Notes under the pieces: generated by a model
The model's input: the letters and a program-made list of their open reading frames with translations, nothing else
What the model was told of the DNA's origin: nothing
Databases searched by the model: none
Assembly: GCA_031262835.1 (NCBI GenBank)
Contig: JAISGY010000013.1
Coordinates: forward strand, 1-64,000
From: Ruminococcus sp.
Lineage (GTDB): Bacteria > Bacillota > Clostridia > Oscillospirales > Ruminococcaceae
Direction of reading: 5' to 3'
DNA: 64,000 bases
Shown: piece after piece, positions 39,489 to 47,578 of the stretch
Position numbering within the stretch: position 1 is the first letter of the stretch
How the letters are laid out: the number at the start of each line of letters is the position of its first letter
Translations under genes and position numbers: made by a program

Positions 39489-40295
39489 TTATATTGCCGC
39501 AAGAGCGGATAATGCCAAGACTAATATTATACCGACCCCGGTAAAGATTAAAAGCCCCAAGAGCGGTTTTGCGCCAGCTGTTGTCAAATACTGCCTGTAG
39601 GCATAAAGCCCGGCGGCAATAATGGAACTATCGGGGAGCTCTATCCTATCGGTGCGAAGAACGTTCCAAGAGACTACGGTGTAAAGGAAGATTATTACAA
39701 GGAGACCGTAATCTATCTTCTTGATGGTGTCGGAATCGAGGATTACTGCCGCCAAGACTACCGAACAGAAGGTTACGATGATGTCGAGTATCCCTAAAGC
39801 GGATAGTACGCATAGTATAAACGCAGTGAGGTATATACCGACTGTAATATAGTCAACCGGCTTTTTTTCAATAGCCGCCTCAGCCTTCCCGATTAAAAGC
39901 GGCTTCACTGCCGGAACAACTACAAGCACAGCTCCGAGCGGGGTTAAAACCGCGCCTAAGATTAAGCCCCCAAAAACCGTAACAAGAACGGTCAGTCTGT
40001 CGGGAAGTTTAAGGAGAAGAGAGGTTAAAAACCTGTCGGCGTTGCCCTTGTGAAGCCCCTCCGTTGAAATTAGGAAGCTGAACACGAGACCGACCTTGGC
40101 GATGCTGTCATTAGCAGGGAAGCGAGCAATCGGCGCAAAGAGGGTTGTTAAAATTGCCGCCGCAATTACGATAAAAAGAATGAGATTTTTCCCGACAAAG
40201 CCGATAACGCCGTCCCCGCCGTCGGCGTCAAAAAACCGTTTAAATGCCGCACCGCCCGAGAGCTTGCCGCCGTGTATAGCCTTTGCTTTAATCAT
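39489..40295 (-). CDS. Multi-TM membrane protein of unknown function
   Basis: 268-aa hydrophobic ORF overlapping the upstream transporter by 4 bp. Confidence 0.65.
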   Translation of the reverse strand: MIKAKAIHGGKLSGGAAFKRFFDADGGDGVIGFVGKNLILFIVIAAAILTTLFAPIARFPANDSIAKVGLVFSFLISTEGLHKGNADRFLTSLLLKLPDRLTVLVTVFGGLILGAVLTPLGAVLVVVPAVKPLLIGKAEAAIEKKPVDYITVGIYLTAFILCVLSALGILDIIVTFCSVVLAAVILDSDTIKKIDYGLLVIIFLYTVVSWNVLRTDRIELPDSSIIAAGLYAYRQYLTTAGAKPLLGLLIFTGVGIILVLALSALAAI

Positions 40296-41167
40296 AGAAT
40301 AAGATTAACCAATGAGCCGGAGAGAACCGCGATAACGTAAAGCAGCCCGACTATCAGTATGTTTTCCTTAATATCCTTATTTGTGCGAAAGAGGACGAGA
40401 ATTCCTACCCCCGCGCCGGAGCAGAGCCCTGCGACGGCACTTCCGAAGGTTAGTCCCCCTTCTATGTAGAGCTCGGTAATAAGGACACTCGCCGCGCAGT
40501 TCGGGATAAGCCCAACGAGGGCGGCGGCGGCAGGCTGGAACACGCCGAAGCTTTCGAGGAACCGGAAGAACCGTTCCTCCCCAACAGCCCCGACGACAAA
40601 GCCGAGAGCAAGGTTAAGGACAAGGATAAAAACGGTTATGCCAAGGGTGTGTTTTAGGGCTGAATATAACACGCCGTGTTCGTGACAGCCGCAGTCGTGA
40701 CAGAAATCGTCGAAATTCGCGGTTTCTGCTTTGCGTGAAAAACGCTTGACGAGAAGGTCTATGATAATGCCGAAAAATACGGCGATAACAAGCTTTGTGA
40801 GGATTAAAACCCAGATGTCGCCGAGATGTTCGGGGTTAGCAAGGAGGATAGGTATAGCCTCATCGGATGTTGCAAGGAAGACTGCAATAAGGGTTCCGAC
40901 CGAGATTAGTTTTCCGGCGAAGAGGTTAGCCGCCGCAACGGAGAAGCCGCATTGCGGGAGTATTCCGAGAAGCCCCCCTAAGGGAGGACCGGCAGCAGTC
41001 AGCTTCCCGGTTTTTGAAAGGGCTGAAATAAACTTCGCACCCGCCTTCTTTTCGATGTATTCCATCAGCAAGAAGGCAAGGAACAAGAAGGGAAGCAGCT
41101 TTGCCGTTTCTATAAGCACGCCTGTGATTATCGGGAGCGGCGCAAATTCATGTACGTGACCGGGCAT
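40292..41167 (-). CDS. Putative ArsP_2/manganese exporter-like permease with His/Cys-rich loop
   Basis: LPFLFLAFLLMEYIE, ILPQCGFSVAAANLFA, LIPNCAASVLITELYIEGGLTFGSAVAGLCSGAGVGILVLFRTN, loop FDDFCHDCGCHEHG. Confidence 0.8.
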   Translation of the reverse strand: MPGHVHEFAPLPIITGVLIETAKLLPFLFLAFLLMEYIEKKAGAKFISALSKTGKLTAAGPPLGGLLGILPQCGFSVAAANLFAGKLISVGTLIAVFLATSDEAIPILLANPEHLGDIWVLILTKLVIAVFFGIIIDLLVKRFSRKAETANFDDFCHDCGCHEHGVLYSALKHTLGITVFILVLNLALGFVVGAVGEERFFRFLESFGVFQPAAAALVGLIPNCAASVLITELYIEGGLTFGSAVAGLCSGAGVGILVLFRTNKDIKENILIVGLLYVIAVLSGSLVNLIL

Positions 41168-41177
41168 AATTCACCAT

Positions 41178-41819
41178 CTAAGTTTGTGTTGTATCGGAAG
41201 TAAAATCAAGTGTAACTCCCTCTTCGGAAAGAACAGGCTCTATCGGCTTTTTCTTTTCGATAATATCGGCGGTTAAAGCCATGAAGTCGGGATAACCCGG
41301 TTGTTTTTGAAGGCAGTCAAACGCGTCGCAAACTCTCGAGAGCCTCATGTAAACAATCCCGCCCGCGATTAAAAACGGAATTACAACGAAAAAGTGGAGC
41401 CTTATAAGAAAGTATGCCGCCGCAACGAAATATAGAATAATCGTAATTAAAACGGCTTTCGGGCGTACAAACGACGCGATAACGGAGGGGATAATTATAA
41501 GCGGAAGGAGTATCTGGACTGTATCGAGCCGCCCGAAGGGGTTCGGAATGTTCCCCAAGACAGCGTTCGCGCCGATTAACCCGTAAACGGTAAGATAGAC
41601 CAAACAGGCAGCACAAAACACCGCAGAGTATTTAAGCGCAGAGCCGCGTCTGACTTCAATCAGAGCCATACATTCGCGCTTATATTCGTCCGAACCGTCT
41701 ATAATTGCATCATCGGAAAGGTCAAGCTTTTTTACGAAGCGGGGGTTGTTCTTTATACCTGTAACCGTTTCCGTTACAGGGGTAGCCGCTTCGCGCAGGG
41801 CATCTTTTAGTTTTCCCAT
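41178..41819 (-). CDS. Membrane protein of unknown function
   Basis: Hydrophobic helices; start trimmed to MGKLKDALREAATPV. Confidence 0.6.
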   Translation of the reverse strand: MGKLKDALREAATPVTETVTGIKNNPRFVKKLDLSDDAIIDGSDEYKRECMALIEVRRGSALKYSAVFCAACLVYLTVYGLIGANAVLGNIPNPFGRLDTVQILLPLIIIPSVIASFVRPKAVLITIILYFVAAAYFLIRLHFFVVIPFLIAGGIVYMRLSRVCDAFDCLQKQPGYPDFMALTADIIEKKKPIEPVLSEEGVTLDFTSDTTQT

Positions 41820-41826
41820 AGTTACC

Positions 41827-42732
41827 TTAATTTCTGTGATAATTAGAAGCACCCGGGCTTACTGCATTGCCGTCGATAAAATTACGCCAAAGTTCGTGTG
41901 CGTTTTGGTAGTTGGTTTCAAATTTCGCGAAGGTTCCCAAACCCTCTTTCGGGAAGCGGAAACACGCGATTAAATTCGACGGGAGTTCGTAGTTAATATC
42001 GTCCGAAAGCCTTGTCTCACTGACAATATAGCCCCACTCGTTAACGTTCCCCGTAAACCATTCGGAGGGGTCGTCAAAGACGTTCTCCCCGATATCGAGG
42101 GCGTTTATAGCTTCCTCGTCCGCGAAGATTAAAATCGTATCGGCGTTTTGGAATTCAACAAAGAGCTTCGCTGACATTGCCTGAACATATTCGGGGTCGG
42201 CGGATTCGTCAACACGCGCCGGAACGTACGCTACCTCAATATATATCTTCCCGTCCCCGTTAAAGTCCGGGCAATAGGGTACAAGCGCGTTCGCAACATC
42301 TTCATACCGCACCGTCATCTCATAGTCGGGCGCGATGTACATTATCTTTACGTCGGGGTTAACCTTAAATATAAGCTCACCGACAAAATAGCTTACGGCA
42401 ATAACAATTAAAACCGATACTATAACCGTGAATTTGTTGTGATACCAGAAGTTGCTTATCCGTTTACCGAGAGGCAGAACAGGCTTTTCTTCCGGGATTT
42501 CTCGCATTTCGTCTTCGGGTGCAATTCCCGCCTTGATTTTAAGCAGCTCGCGGCGTTCGTCTTCAAGGCGGCGAGCGTATTCCTCACGGCGTTTGCGCTC
42601 CGCTTCGGCGATTTTTTGTTCCTGCTCGGCTTCCTTTATAAGTTCCGCCCTTTTGCGCTCATCAGCCGCCTTGCGGAATTCGGCAAGCGCGTCTCCGCCG
42701 CCGACTTTCTTGTCGTTTTCGTTATCATTCAT
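41827..42732 (-). CDS. Single-TM protein with charged N-terminal coiled coil, unknown function
   Basis: K/E/R-rich segment, TM KFTVIVSVLIVIAVSYFVGELIF, extracytoplasmic C-terminal domain. Confidence 0.65.
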   Translation of the reverse strand: MNDNENDKKVGGGDALAEFRKAADERKRAELIKEAEQEQKIAEAERKRREEYARRLEDERRELLKIKAGIAPEDEMREIPEEKPVLPLGKRISNFWYHNKFTVIVSVLIVIAVSYFVGELIFKVNPDVKIMYIAPDYEMTVRYEDVANALVPYCPDFNGDGKIYIEVAYVPARVDESADPEYVQAMSAKLFVEFQNADTILIFADEEAINALDIGENVFDDPSEWFTGNVNEWGYIVSETRLSDDINYELPSNLIACFRFPKEGLGTFAKFETNYQNAHELWRNFIDGNAVSPGASNYHRN

Positions 42733-42744
42733 TTGGTATAACCT

Positions 42745-44268
42745 TTACAGCGGTCTCATTGTAGGGAACAACAGCACATCTCGAATTGAACCGGAGTTTG
42801 TAAGGAGCATTACAAGCCTGTCAACCCCGAACCCCAAGCCACCCGTCGGGGGCATACCGTATTCGAGAGCGGTAATAAAATCGTCGTCAACCGAAGCTGT
42901 GCCTTCTTTTCCCGCCGCAACAGCCGCAGCGTTCTTCGCCGCAACCTGTGCCTCAAAGCGGGCGCGCTGGTCGAGGGGGTCGTTTAGCTCGGAGAAGGCG
43001 TTGCCCATCTCGCGGCGGTAGATGAAAAACTCGAAACGCTCGGTAAATGCCGAGGGCGACGTAACGCCCGAGGGTTTGCGCTTCGCAAGAGGGGAGTTTT
43101 CGACGGGGTAGTCGTAGATGATAGTGGGCTGGATAAGCTTGTCTTCCACAAAGGTTTCAAAGAACGCGATTAGAACGTGCCCCTTTGTAGCATTTTCGCC
43201 TTCGGGAACATGAACGTCCCGCGATTTCGCCTCATCTCTCGCCGCCGCATCATCTGCCCATGAATAGTAATCAGCCCCGCTGTAAGTCTTGACAGCTTCC
43301 GCCATCGTCATACGCTTCCAAGGCGACGCCATGTTAATTTTTTCGTCCTGATAATCTATTATCTCTGTCCCGCAGATTGTCTTTGTAAGATGTACGAAAA
43401 GTTCTTCTATCAAATCCATCATACCGAAGTAGTCGGTGTAAGCCTGATACATCTCGAGGGTGGTGAATTCGGGGTTGTGGGAGGTGTCCATGCCTTCGTT
43501 GCGGAAAATCCGCCCGATTTCATATACCTTGTCGAAACCGCCGACAATAAGTCTTTTAAGATAAAGTTCCGTCTCAATCCGAAGAAACATATCGAGCCCG
43601 AGGGTATTATGGTAAGTCTTGAAGGGACGCGCCGCCGCACCGATTTCGAGGGAATGGAGAACCGGCGTATCAACCTCAAGGTAACCGCGCGCGTCAAGGA
43701 ATTTTCTCGTTTCGGAGAGAATTTTGCTTCTCTTTGTGAACGCTTCCTTGACATCGGGGTTAACGATAAGGTCAATATAACGCTGCCTGTAGCGCATATC
43801 GGTGTCTTTTAAGCCGTGCCATTTTTCCGGGAGAGGTAAAAGCGACTTCGAGAGAAGTTTTACACTCTTAGCGTGGACGGAAATTTCGCCCTTTTGCGTA
43901 CGGAAGACGAAGCCTTCTATCCCCAATATGTCGCCTATGTCGAACTTCTTGAATTCCGCATAGGAATCTTCGCCAACATCGTCACGCTTAACGTAAATTT
44001 GCATACGGTCGGTGTTATCCCTAATATCGCAAAAGCTCGCCTTCCCCATCGTCCGCTTGAACATCATACGTCCGGCGATGGAGACGGTCTTGCCCTCTAA
44101 TTCTTCAAAACGTTCATGTATGTCAATGTTTTTCGTATCAACGTCAAACTTGGTTATCTGATACGGGTCGTTGCCCGCCGCTTTAAGCTCCGACAGCTTT
44201 TCGAGGCGGATTTTTTTGAGTATATTTATGTCCTGTATTTCGGTTTCGGCTGCAATATTCTCTGCCAT
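42745..44268 (-). CDS. lysS: Lysyl-tRNA synthetase (class II)
   Basis: RYRQRYIDLIVNPDVKEAFTKRSKIL, FRNEGMDTSHNPEFTTLEMYQAY, GGLGFGVDRLVMLLTNSGSIRDVLLFPTMRP. Confidence 0.97.
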   Translation of the reverse strand: MAENIAAETEIQDINILKKIRLEKLSELKAAGNDPYQITKFDVDTKNIDIHERFEELEGKTVSIAGRMMFKRTMGKASFCDIRDNTDRMQIYVKRDDVGEDSYAEFKKFDIGDILGIEGFVFRTQKGEISVHAKSVKLLSKSLLPLPEKWHGLKDTDMRYRQRYIDLIVNPDVKEAFTKRSKILSETRKFLDARGYLEVDTPVLHSLEIGAAARPFKTYHNTLGLDMFLRIETELYLKRLIVGGFDKVYEIGRIFRNEGMDTSHNPEFTTLEMYQAYTDYFGMMDLIEELFVHLTKTICGTEIIDYQDEKINMASPWKRMTMAEAVKTYSGADYYSWADDAAARDEAKSRDVHVPEGENATKGHVLIAFFETFVEDKLIQPTIIYDYPVENSPLAKRKPSGVTSPSAFTERFEFFIYRREMGNAFSELNDPLDQRARFEAQVAAKNAAAVAAGKEGTASVDDDFITALEYGMPPTGGLGFGVDRLVMLLTNSGSIRDVLLFPTMRPL

Positions 44269-44284
44269 TTAATAATCACCGTTT

Positions 44285-44761
44285 CTAATTCTTACTTATT
44301 TCAATAACCTTAAAATTGCGGATTCCTCCGGGTGTCTCAACCTCAAAAGTATCTCCGGCTTTCTTCCCGATACAGCCGCGCCCGACGGGGGAGTCTTCGG
44401 AAATCTTGTCGTTTTCGGGGTCGGATTCGGTCGAGCCGACAATCTGAATCTTAAATTCTTCGTGTTCGTCCGTGTCTTCAAGTTTAACATAAACGCCGAC
44501 GCTTACTTCGGAGTCGGAAATGTCCGTTTCGTCGATTACAACCGCGTTGTCAAGCTTGCTTTTCGTTTCGTTAATCTCGGCTTCGACGATAGCCTGTTCG
44601 TTCTTCGCCTCGTCGTATTCGGCGTTCTCGGAAAGGTCGCCATACGAGCGCGCCTCTTTAAGCTTATTCGCAACCTCAACCCGCTTAACCTGTACAAGGT
44701 AGTCGTACCGCTTTTGAAGTTCCTCAAGCCCCTGTTTTGAAACCCTTATTTTCTGTTCCAT
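44285..44761 (-). CDS. greA: Transcription elongation factor GreA
   Basis: EARSYGDLSENAEYDEAKNEQAIVEAEI, SPVGRGCIGKKAGDTFEVETPGG. Confidence 0.96.
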   Translation of the reverse strand: MEQKIRVSKQGLEELQKRYDYLVQVKRVEVANKLKEARSYGDLSENAEYDEAKNEQAIVEAEINETKSKLDNAVVIDETDISDSEVSVGVYVKLEDTDEHEEFKIQIVGSTESDPENDKISEDSPVGRGCIGKKAGDTFEVETPGGIRNFKVIEISKN

Positions 44762-44781
44762 TTTAAGTTTACCTCACAATT

Positions 44782-45822
44782 TTATTCAAGTATCGGGAGT
44801 CCTTCTTGCCCGTCGGTTTTAATAATAATATCCTCTTCGCAGTCTTCCCACACGTCATTGTTCAAGCTGCCGTCGGCAGTAAGCGCAGCGCAAACATCGG
44901 TAAGAACAGCACTCGCGGTAGGAAGTTTCCCCGCGCCCCGCCCGTAAAACATCAGCCGCCCCGCCGAGGAAGCGTCAACCATTACGGCATTGAAAACATC
45001 GGAGACAACGGAGAGCTGGTGATTATTGCAGACAAGGTGCGGCTCTACGGTAATGAAGATTTTTTCGGAATCCGGTTCCTTTGACGCGACGGCGACAAGC
45101 TTTATCTTCGCACCAATGCTTTCGGCATAAGCCATGTCCTCTTTCGTTACCCGGTCGATACCGACAGTCCTCACCCATTCGGGCTTGATATGCTTACCGA
45201 AGGCAAGCGACGCAAGTATACAGATTTTCCGTGCCGAATCCGCGCCGGAAATGTCGTCGGTCGGGTCTTTTTCGGCGTAGCCTAAGTCCTGCGCAAGTTT
45301 TAACGCGTCGCTAAACGTCATCTGTTCTTCGAGCATCTTCGTCAAGATGAAATTTGTCGTACCGTTTAGTATGCCCTGTATTTTATAGATTACGTTGGCG
45401 GAAAGGCTGTCCCCAAGGGTTCTTATTATCGGTATTGCGCCGCCTGTTGAGGCTTCAAAAAGGTAGGAGCAACCGTTCGCTTTAGCAAGTGAAATAAGCT
45501 CCGCGCCGTGACGGGCAACAAGCTCTTTGTTTGAAGTTACAACGCTGATTCCCTTTTTGAGCAGCCTTTTTGTAAAATCAAGCGCAGGGTTTGTTCCTCC
45601 CATGAGTTCCGCCGCTACGGCTATTTCGGGGTCGTTTTCGATTAGGCTAAAATCGTGTATAACCTTGTCCTTATAGGGGCTTTCGGGGAAATCGCGTATG
45701 TCTAAGATGTATTTTATGTCTGTTTCGCCTGCGCGCTTTTCTATTAAGTCTTTGTGGTAATAAAAGGACTCGACGGCGCCCGTTCCGACAGTTCCGAATC
45801 CTAATATCGCAATCTTTCGCAT
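44782..45822 (-). CDS. hom: Homoserine dehydrogenase (short form, no ACT domain visible)
   Basis: ILGFGTVGTGAVE, GGTNPALDFTKRLLKKGISVVTSNKELVARHGAEL, GILNGTTNFILTKM, GYAEKDPTDDISGADSARKICILA. Confidence 0.93.
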   Translation of the reverse strand: MRKIAILGFGTVGTGAVESFYYHKDLIEKRAGETDIKYILDIRDFPESPYKDKVIHDFSLIENDPEIAVAAELMGGTNPALDFTKRLLKKGISVVTSNKELVARHGAELISLAKANGCSYLFEASTGGAIPIIRTLGDSLSANVIYKIQGILNGTTNFILTKMLEEQMTFSDALKLAQDLGYAEKDPTDDISGADSARKICILASLAFGKHIKPEWVRTVGIDRVTKEDMAYAESIGAKIKLVAVASKEPDSEKIFITVEPHLVCNNHQLSVVSDVFNAVMVDASSAGRLMFYGRGAGKLPTASAVLTDVCAALTADGSLNNDVWEDCEEDIIIKTDGQEGLPILE

Positions 45823-45841
45823 ATGAATTTATCCTTCGTAA

Positions 45842-47233
45842 TTATTTACCGACAACAAGTCTTTCGTTAAGTTCAATGTGGCTTTGGAAAGGGAGCGGTG
45901 CTGTTATAACGAGGCGCATCTTCCCGTCCGCATCAATCTCAAGCTTTAGGGTCTTAATATATTTTTCAAAAAACTTCTGCTTTTCAATATCGGTCGCGGT
46001 TATGTGGCAGTTCCAGTATAGATCCTCAAGGAGCTTTTTCGCGTTTTGTTCAATTAAATTTTCCGTGCAAAGTCTAAGCTCTCCGATAAGGGCGGCGGTC
46101 TTAAGTTCGCCGATGTTGCCGGAATAGAATTCATCAATGGAGCAATACGGCACGGAGTATTCCTGCATATGCTCTTTTATCGCCCGTGAACACTTGTCCT
46201 CCTCAATCATAACGAGGAAATGCGCGTCTTGCAGGCTTTGAATTAAAACCCAATAATCCGAATCACTCGATACAAGGATAAACGAGTCGGTGTGCGAAGC
46301 GTAATGTTCTTTTGAAACGCCGGCTATAATCGCCGCATCGACTATTGATTTGTGGTTTAGGACGCGGACTATTTCATTATATTCAACCGGAATGTCTAAG
46401 AAGTCCTCTAATATGTGCCAAGCGTCAATTGTATTCGGGTCGTCATAAAGCAGTATCTTTTCAATCCTTGCAATTTCATTCGGATTCAAATTTTTAAGCA
46501 CAGCATAGAGTTTATATAAATCGGCATTTTCACAGTCAACAACAACAACACATTTTTTCGCGGATTCGATAAAATCATAAATTGAAGTTTTAACATCGGT
46601 AGCGGCATCGGAAACTTGACTTGTTTGATAAAACTGCATACCGTTTTGACGATAAATAATCTGGAGGAACTTTGCGTCGTTAGCAAGGAGATTCCCGCAA
46701 TCCTCCGCGTGCCAGTTAATATACATTTTATAGGGGTATTGTTCTTTATTGCAGGCGAATTTGTGGTATTGGCTCTTGAAGGTTTCGGGCTTGTCGCCGG
46801 AAGGCATTATAAAGAGGTTGCGGATAAGCCTCCATTCAACAAAATCCGGGAAATATCCTTTAACATCGTCAATCTTTGTGCTTATAAGGTAATTGAATTC
46901 TTTAATATATTCCGCCGCACGATAATTGTATTTTACAATGTCAACGCCCATTTTTTCGAGTCCTTCGACGTCTTCTTGGGAAATAAAATCGAGGTCTTTT
47001 AAGTTTTTAAGGTCATAAGTCAGCATCGCATCAAGGGTTTTATAACGCAGTATGAACATATTCCGCAGTTTACACAGGCTTCGTATTATCCGCGTCGCAG
47101 GCGTTTCGTCGAATTCTGCAAGGAACGGAAGCGGCACACCGTCAATCCGAAAATCCTGTTCGAGAAAGAATTTTTTAACGCCGATAAGGTAGCCGACTTT
47201 TCCGACAATATCTTTAGTAAGCACTCTGTTCAA
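45842..47233 (-). CDS. NYN/LabA-PIN-like putative ribonuclease with uncharacterised N-terminal domain
   Basis: CVVVVDCENADLYKLYAVL, KSIVDAAIIAG, FILVSSDSDYWVLIQSL; start moved to TTG at 47233 behind AAAGGGGTG because the ORF-track start overlaps a -35 box. Confidence 0.7.
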   Translation of the reverse strand: MNRVLTKDIVGKVGYLIGVKKFFLEQDFRIDGVPLPFLAEFDETPATRIIRSLCKLRNMFILRYKTLDAMLTYDLKNLKDLDFISQEDVEGLEKMGVDIVKYNYRAAEYIKEFNYLISTKIDDVKGYFPDFVEWRLIRNLFIMPSGDKPETFKSQYHKFACNKEQYPYKMYINWHAEDCGNLLANDAKFLQIIYRQNGMQFYQTSQVSDAATDVKTSIYDFIESAKKCVVVVDCENADLYKLYAVLKNLNPNEIARIEKILLYDDPNTIDAWHILEDFLDIPVEYNEIVRVLNHKSIVDAAIIAGVSKEHYASHTDSFILVSSDSDYWVLIQSLQDAHFLVMIEEDKCSRAIKEHMQEYSVPYCSIDEFYSGNIGELKTAALIGELRLCTENLIEQNAKKLLEDLYWNCHITATDIEKQKFFEKYIKTLKLEIDADGKMRLVITAPLPFQSHIELNERLVVGK

Positions 47234-47273
47234 TAATAACACCCCTTTCACATAATAAAGTATACCACTTTTA

Positions 47274-47302
47274 AGTTTAACACAAAGTATAGGTTTTGTC
47301 AA
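47274..47302 (-). promoter_or_regulatory. Candidate promoter for the NYN-like gene
   Basis: TTGACA (47297-47302) N17 TAAACT (47274-47279) on minus strand. Confidence 0.6.
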
Positions 47303-47349
47303 GCGTTTTTATAGAAGTTAGAATTTTTATTCAACCTTTGTTAAATGTA

Positions 47350-47378
47350 TTGACAAATTATAAATGCGGCGATATAAT
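47350..47378 (+). promoter_or_regulatory. sigma-A-like promoter for zinc-ribbon/secreted protein unit
   Basis: TTGACA (47350-47355) N17 TATAAT (47373-47378). Confidence 0.8.
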
Positions 47379-47412
47379 TTGAAAGTAAACCAATATAAAT
47401 AAGGAGACAATT

Positions 47413-47577
47413 ATGGAGAATATAGAAAACCTTGCGGAAGAGGTTGTAGGCGGGTTTGGACTTAAGGTCGAAGAATTCGGAATTGAACAAAGATACATAC
47501 TGTGTAACAACTGTAAACAAACCGTTTTGGTCGAGCCGGGGAAAGATTACTGCCCTAACTGCGGTACGAGGTATTAA
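47413..47577 (+). CDS. 54-aa zinc-ribbon protein (not in supplied ORF track)
   Basis: MENIENLAEEVVGGFGLKVEEFGIEQRYILCNNCKQTVLVEPGKDYCPNCGTRY; RBS aaggaga; CxxC...CxxC. Confidence 0.75.
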   Translation: MENIENLAEEVVGGFGLKVEEFGIEQRYILCNNCKQTVLVEPGKDYCPNCGTRY

Positions 47578-47578
47578 G

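Noticed and set aside
42452-43021. 189-aa Ser/Arg-rich plus-strand ORF spanning the lysS 3' end and the coiled-coil gene
   Set aside because: Antisense of a charged coiled coil; no independent signals
47456-47578. N-terminal extension of the 852-aa ORF (MDLRSKNSELNKDTYC...)
   Set aside because: Reads out of frame through the zinc-ribbon ORF; the signal peptide begins at 47579
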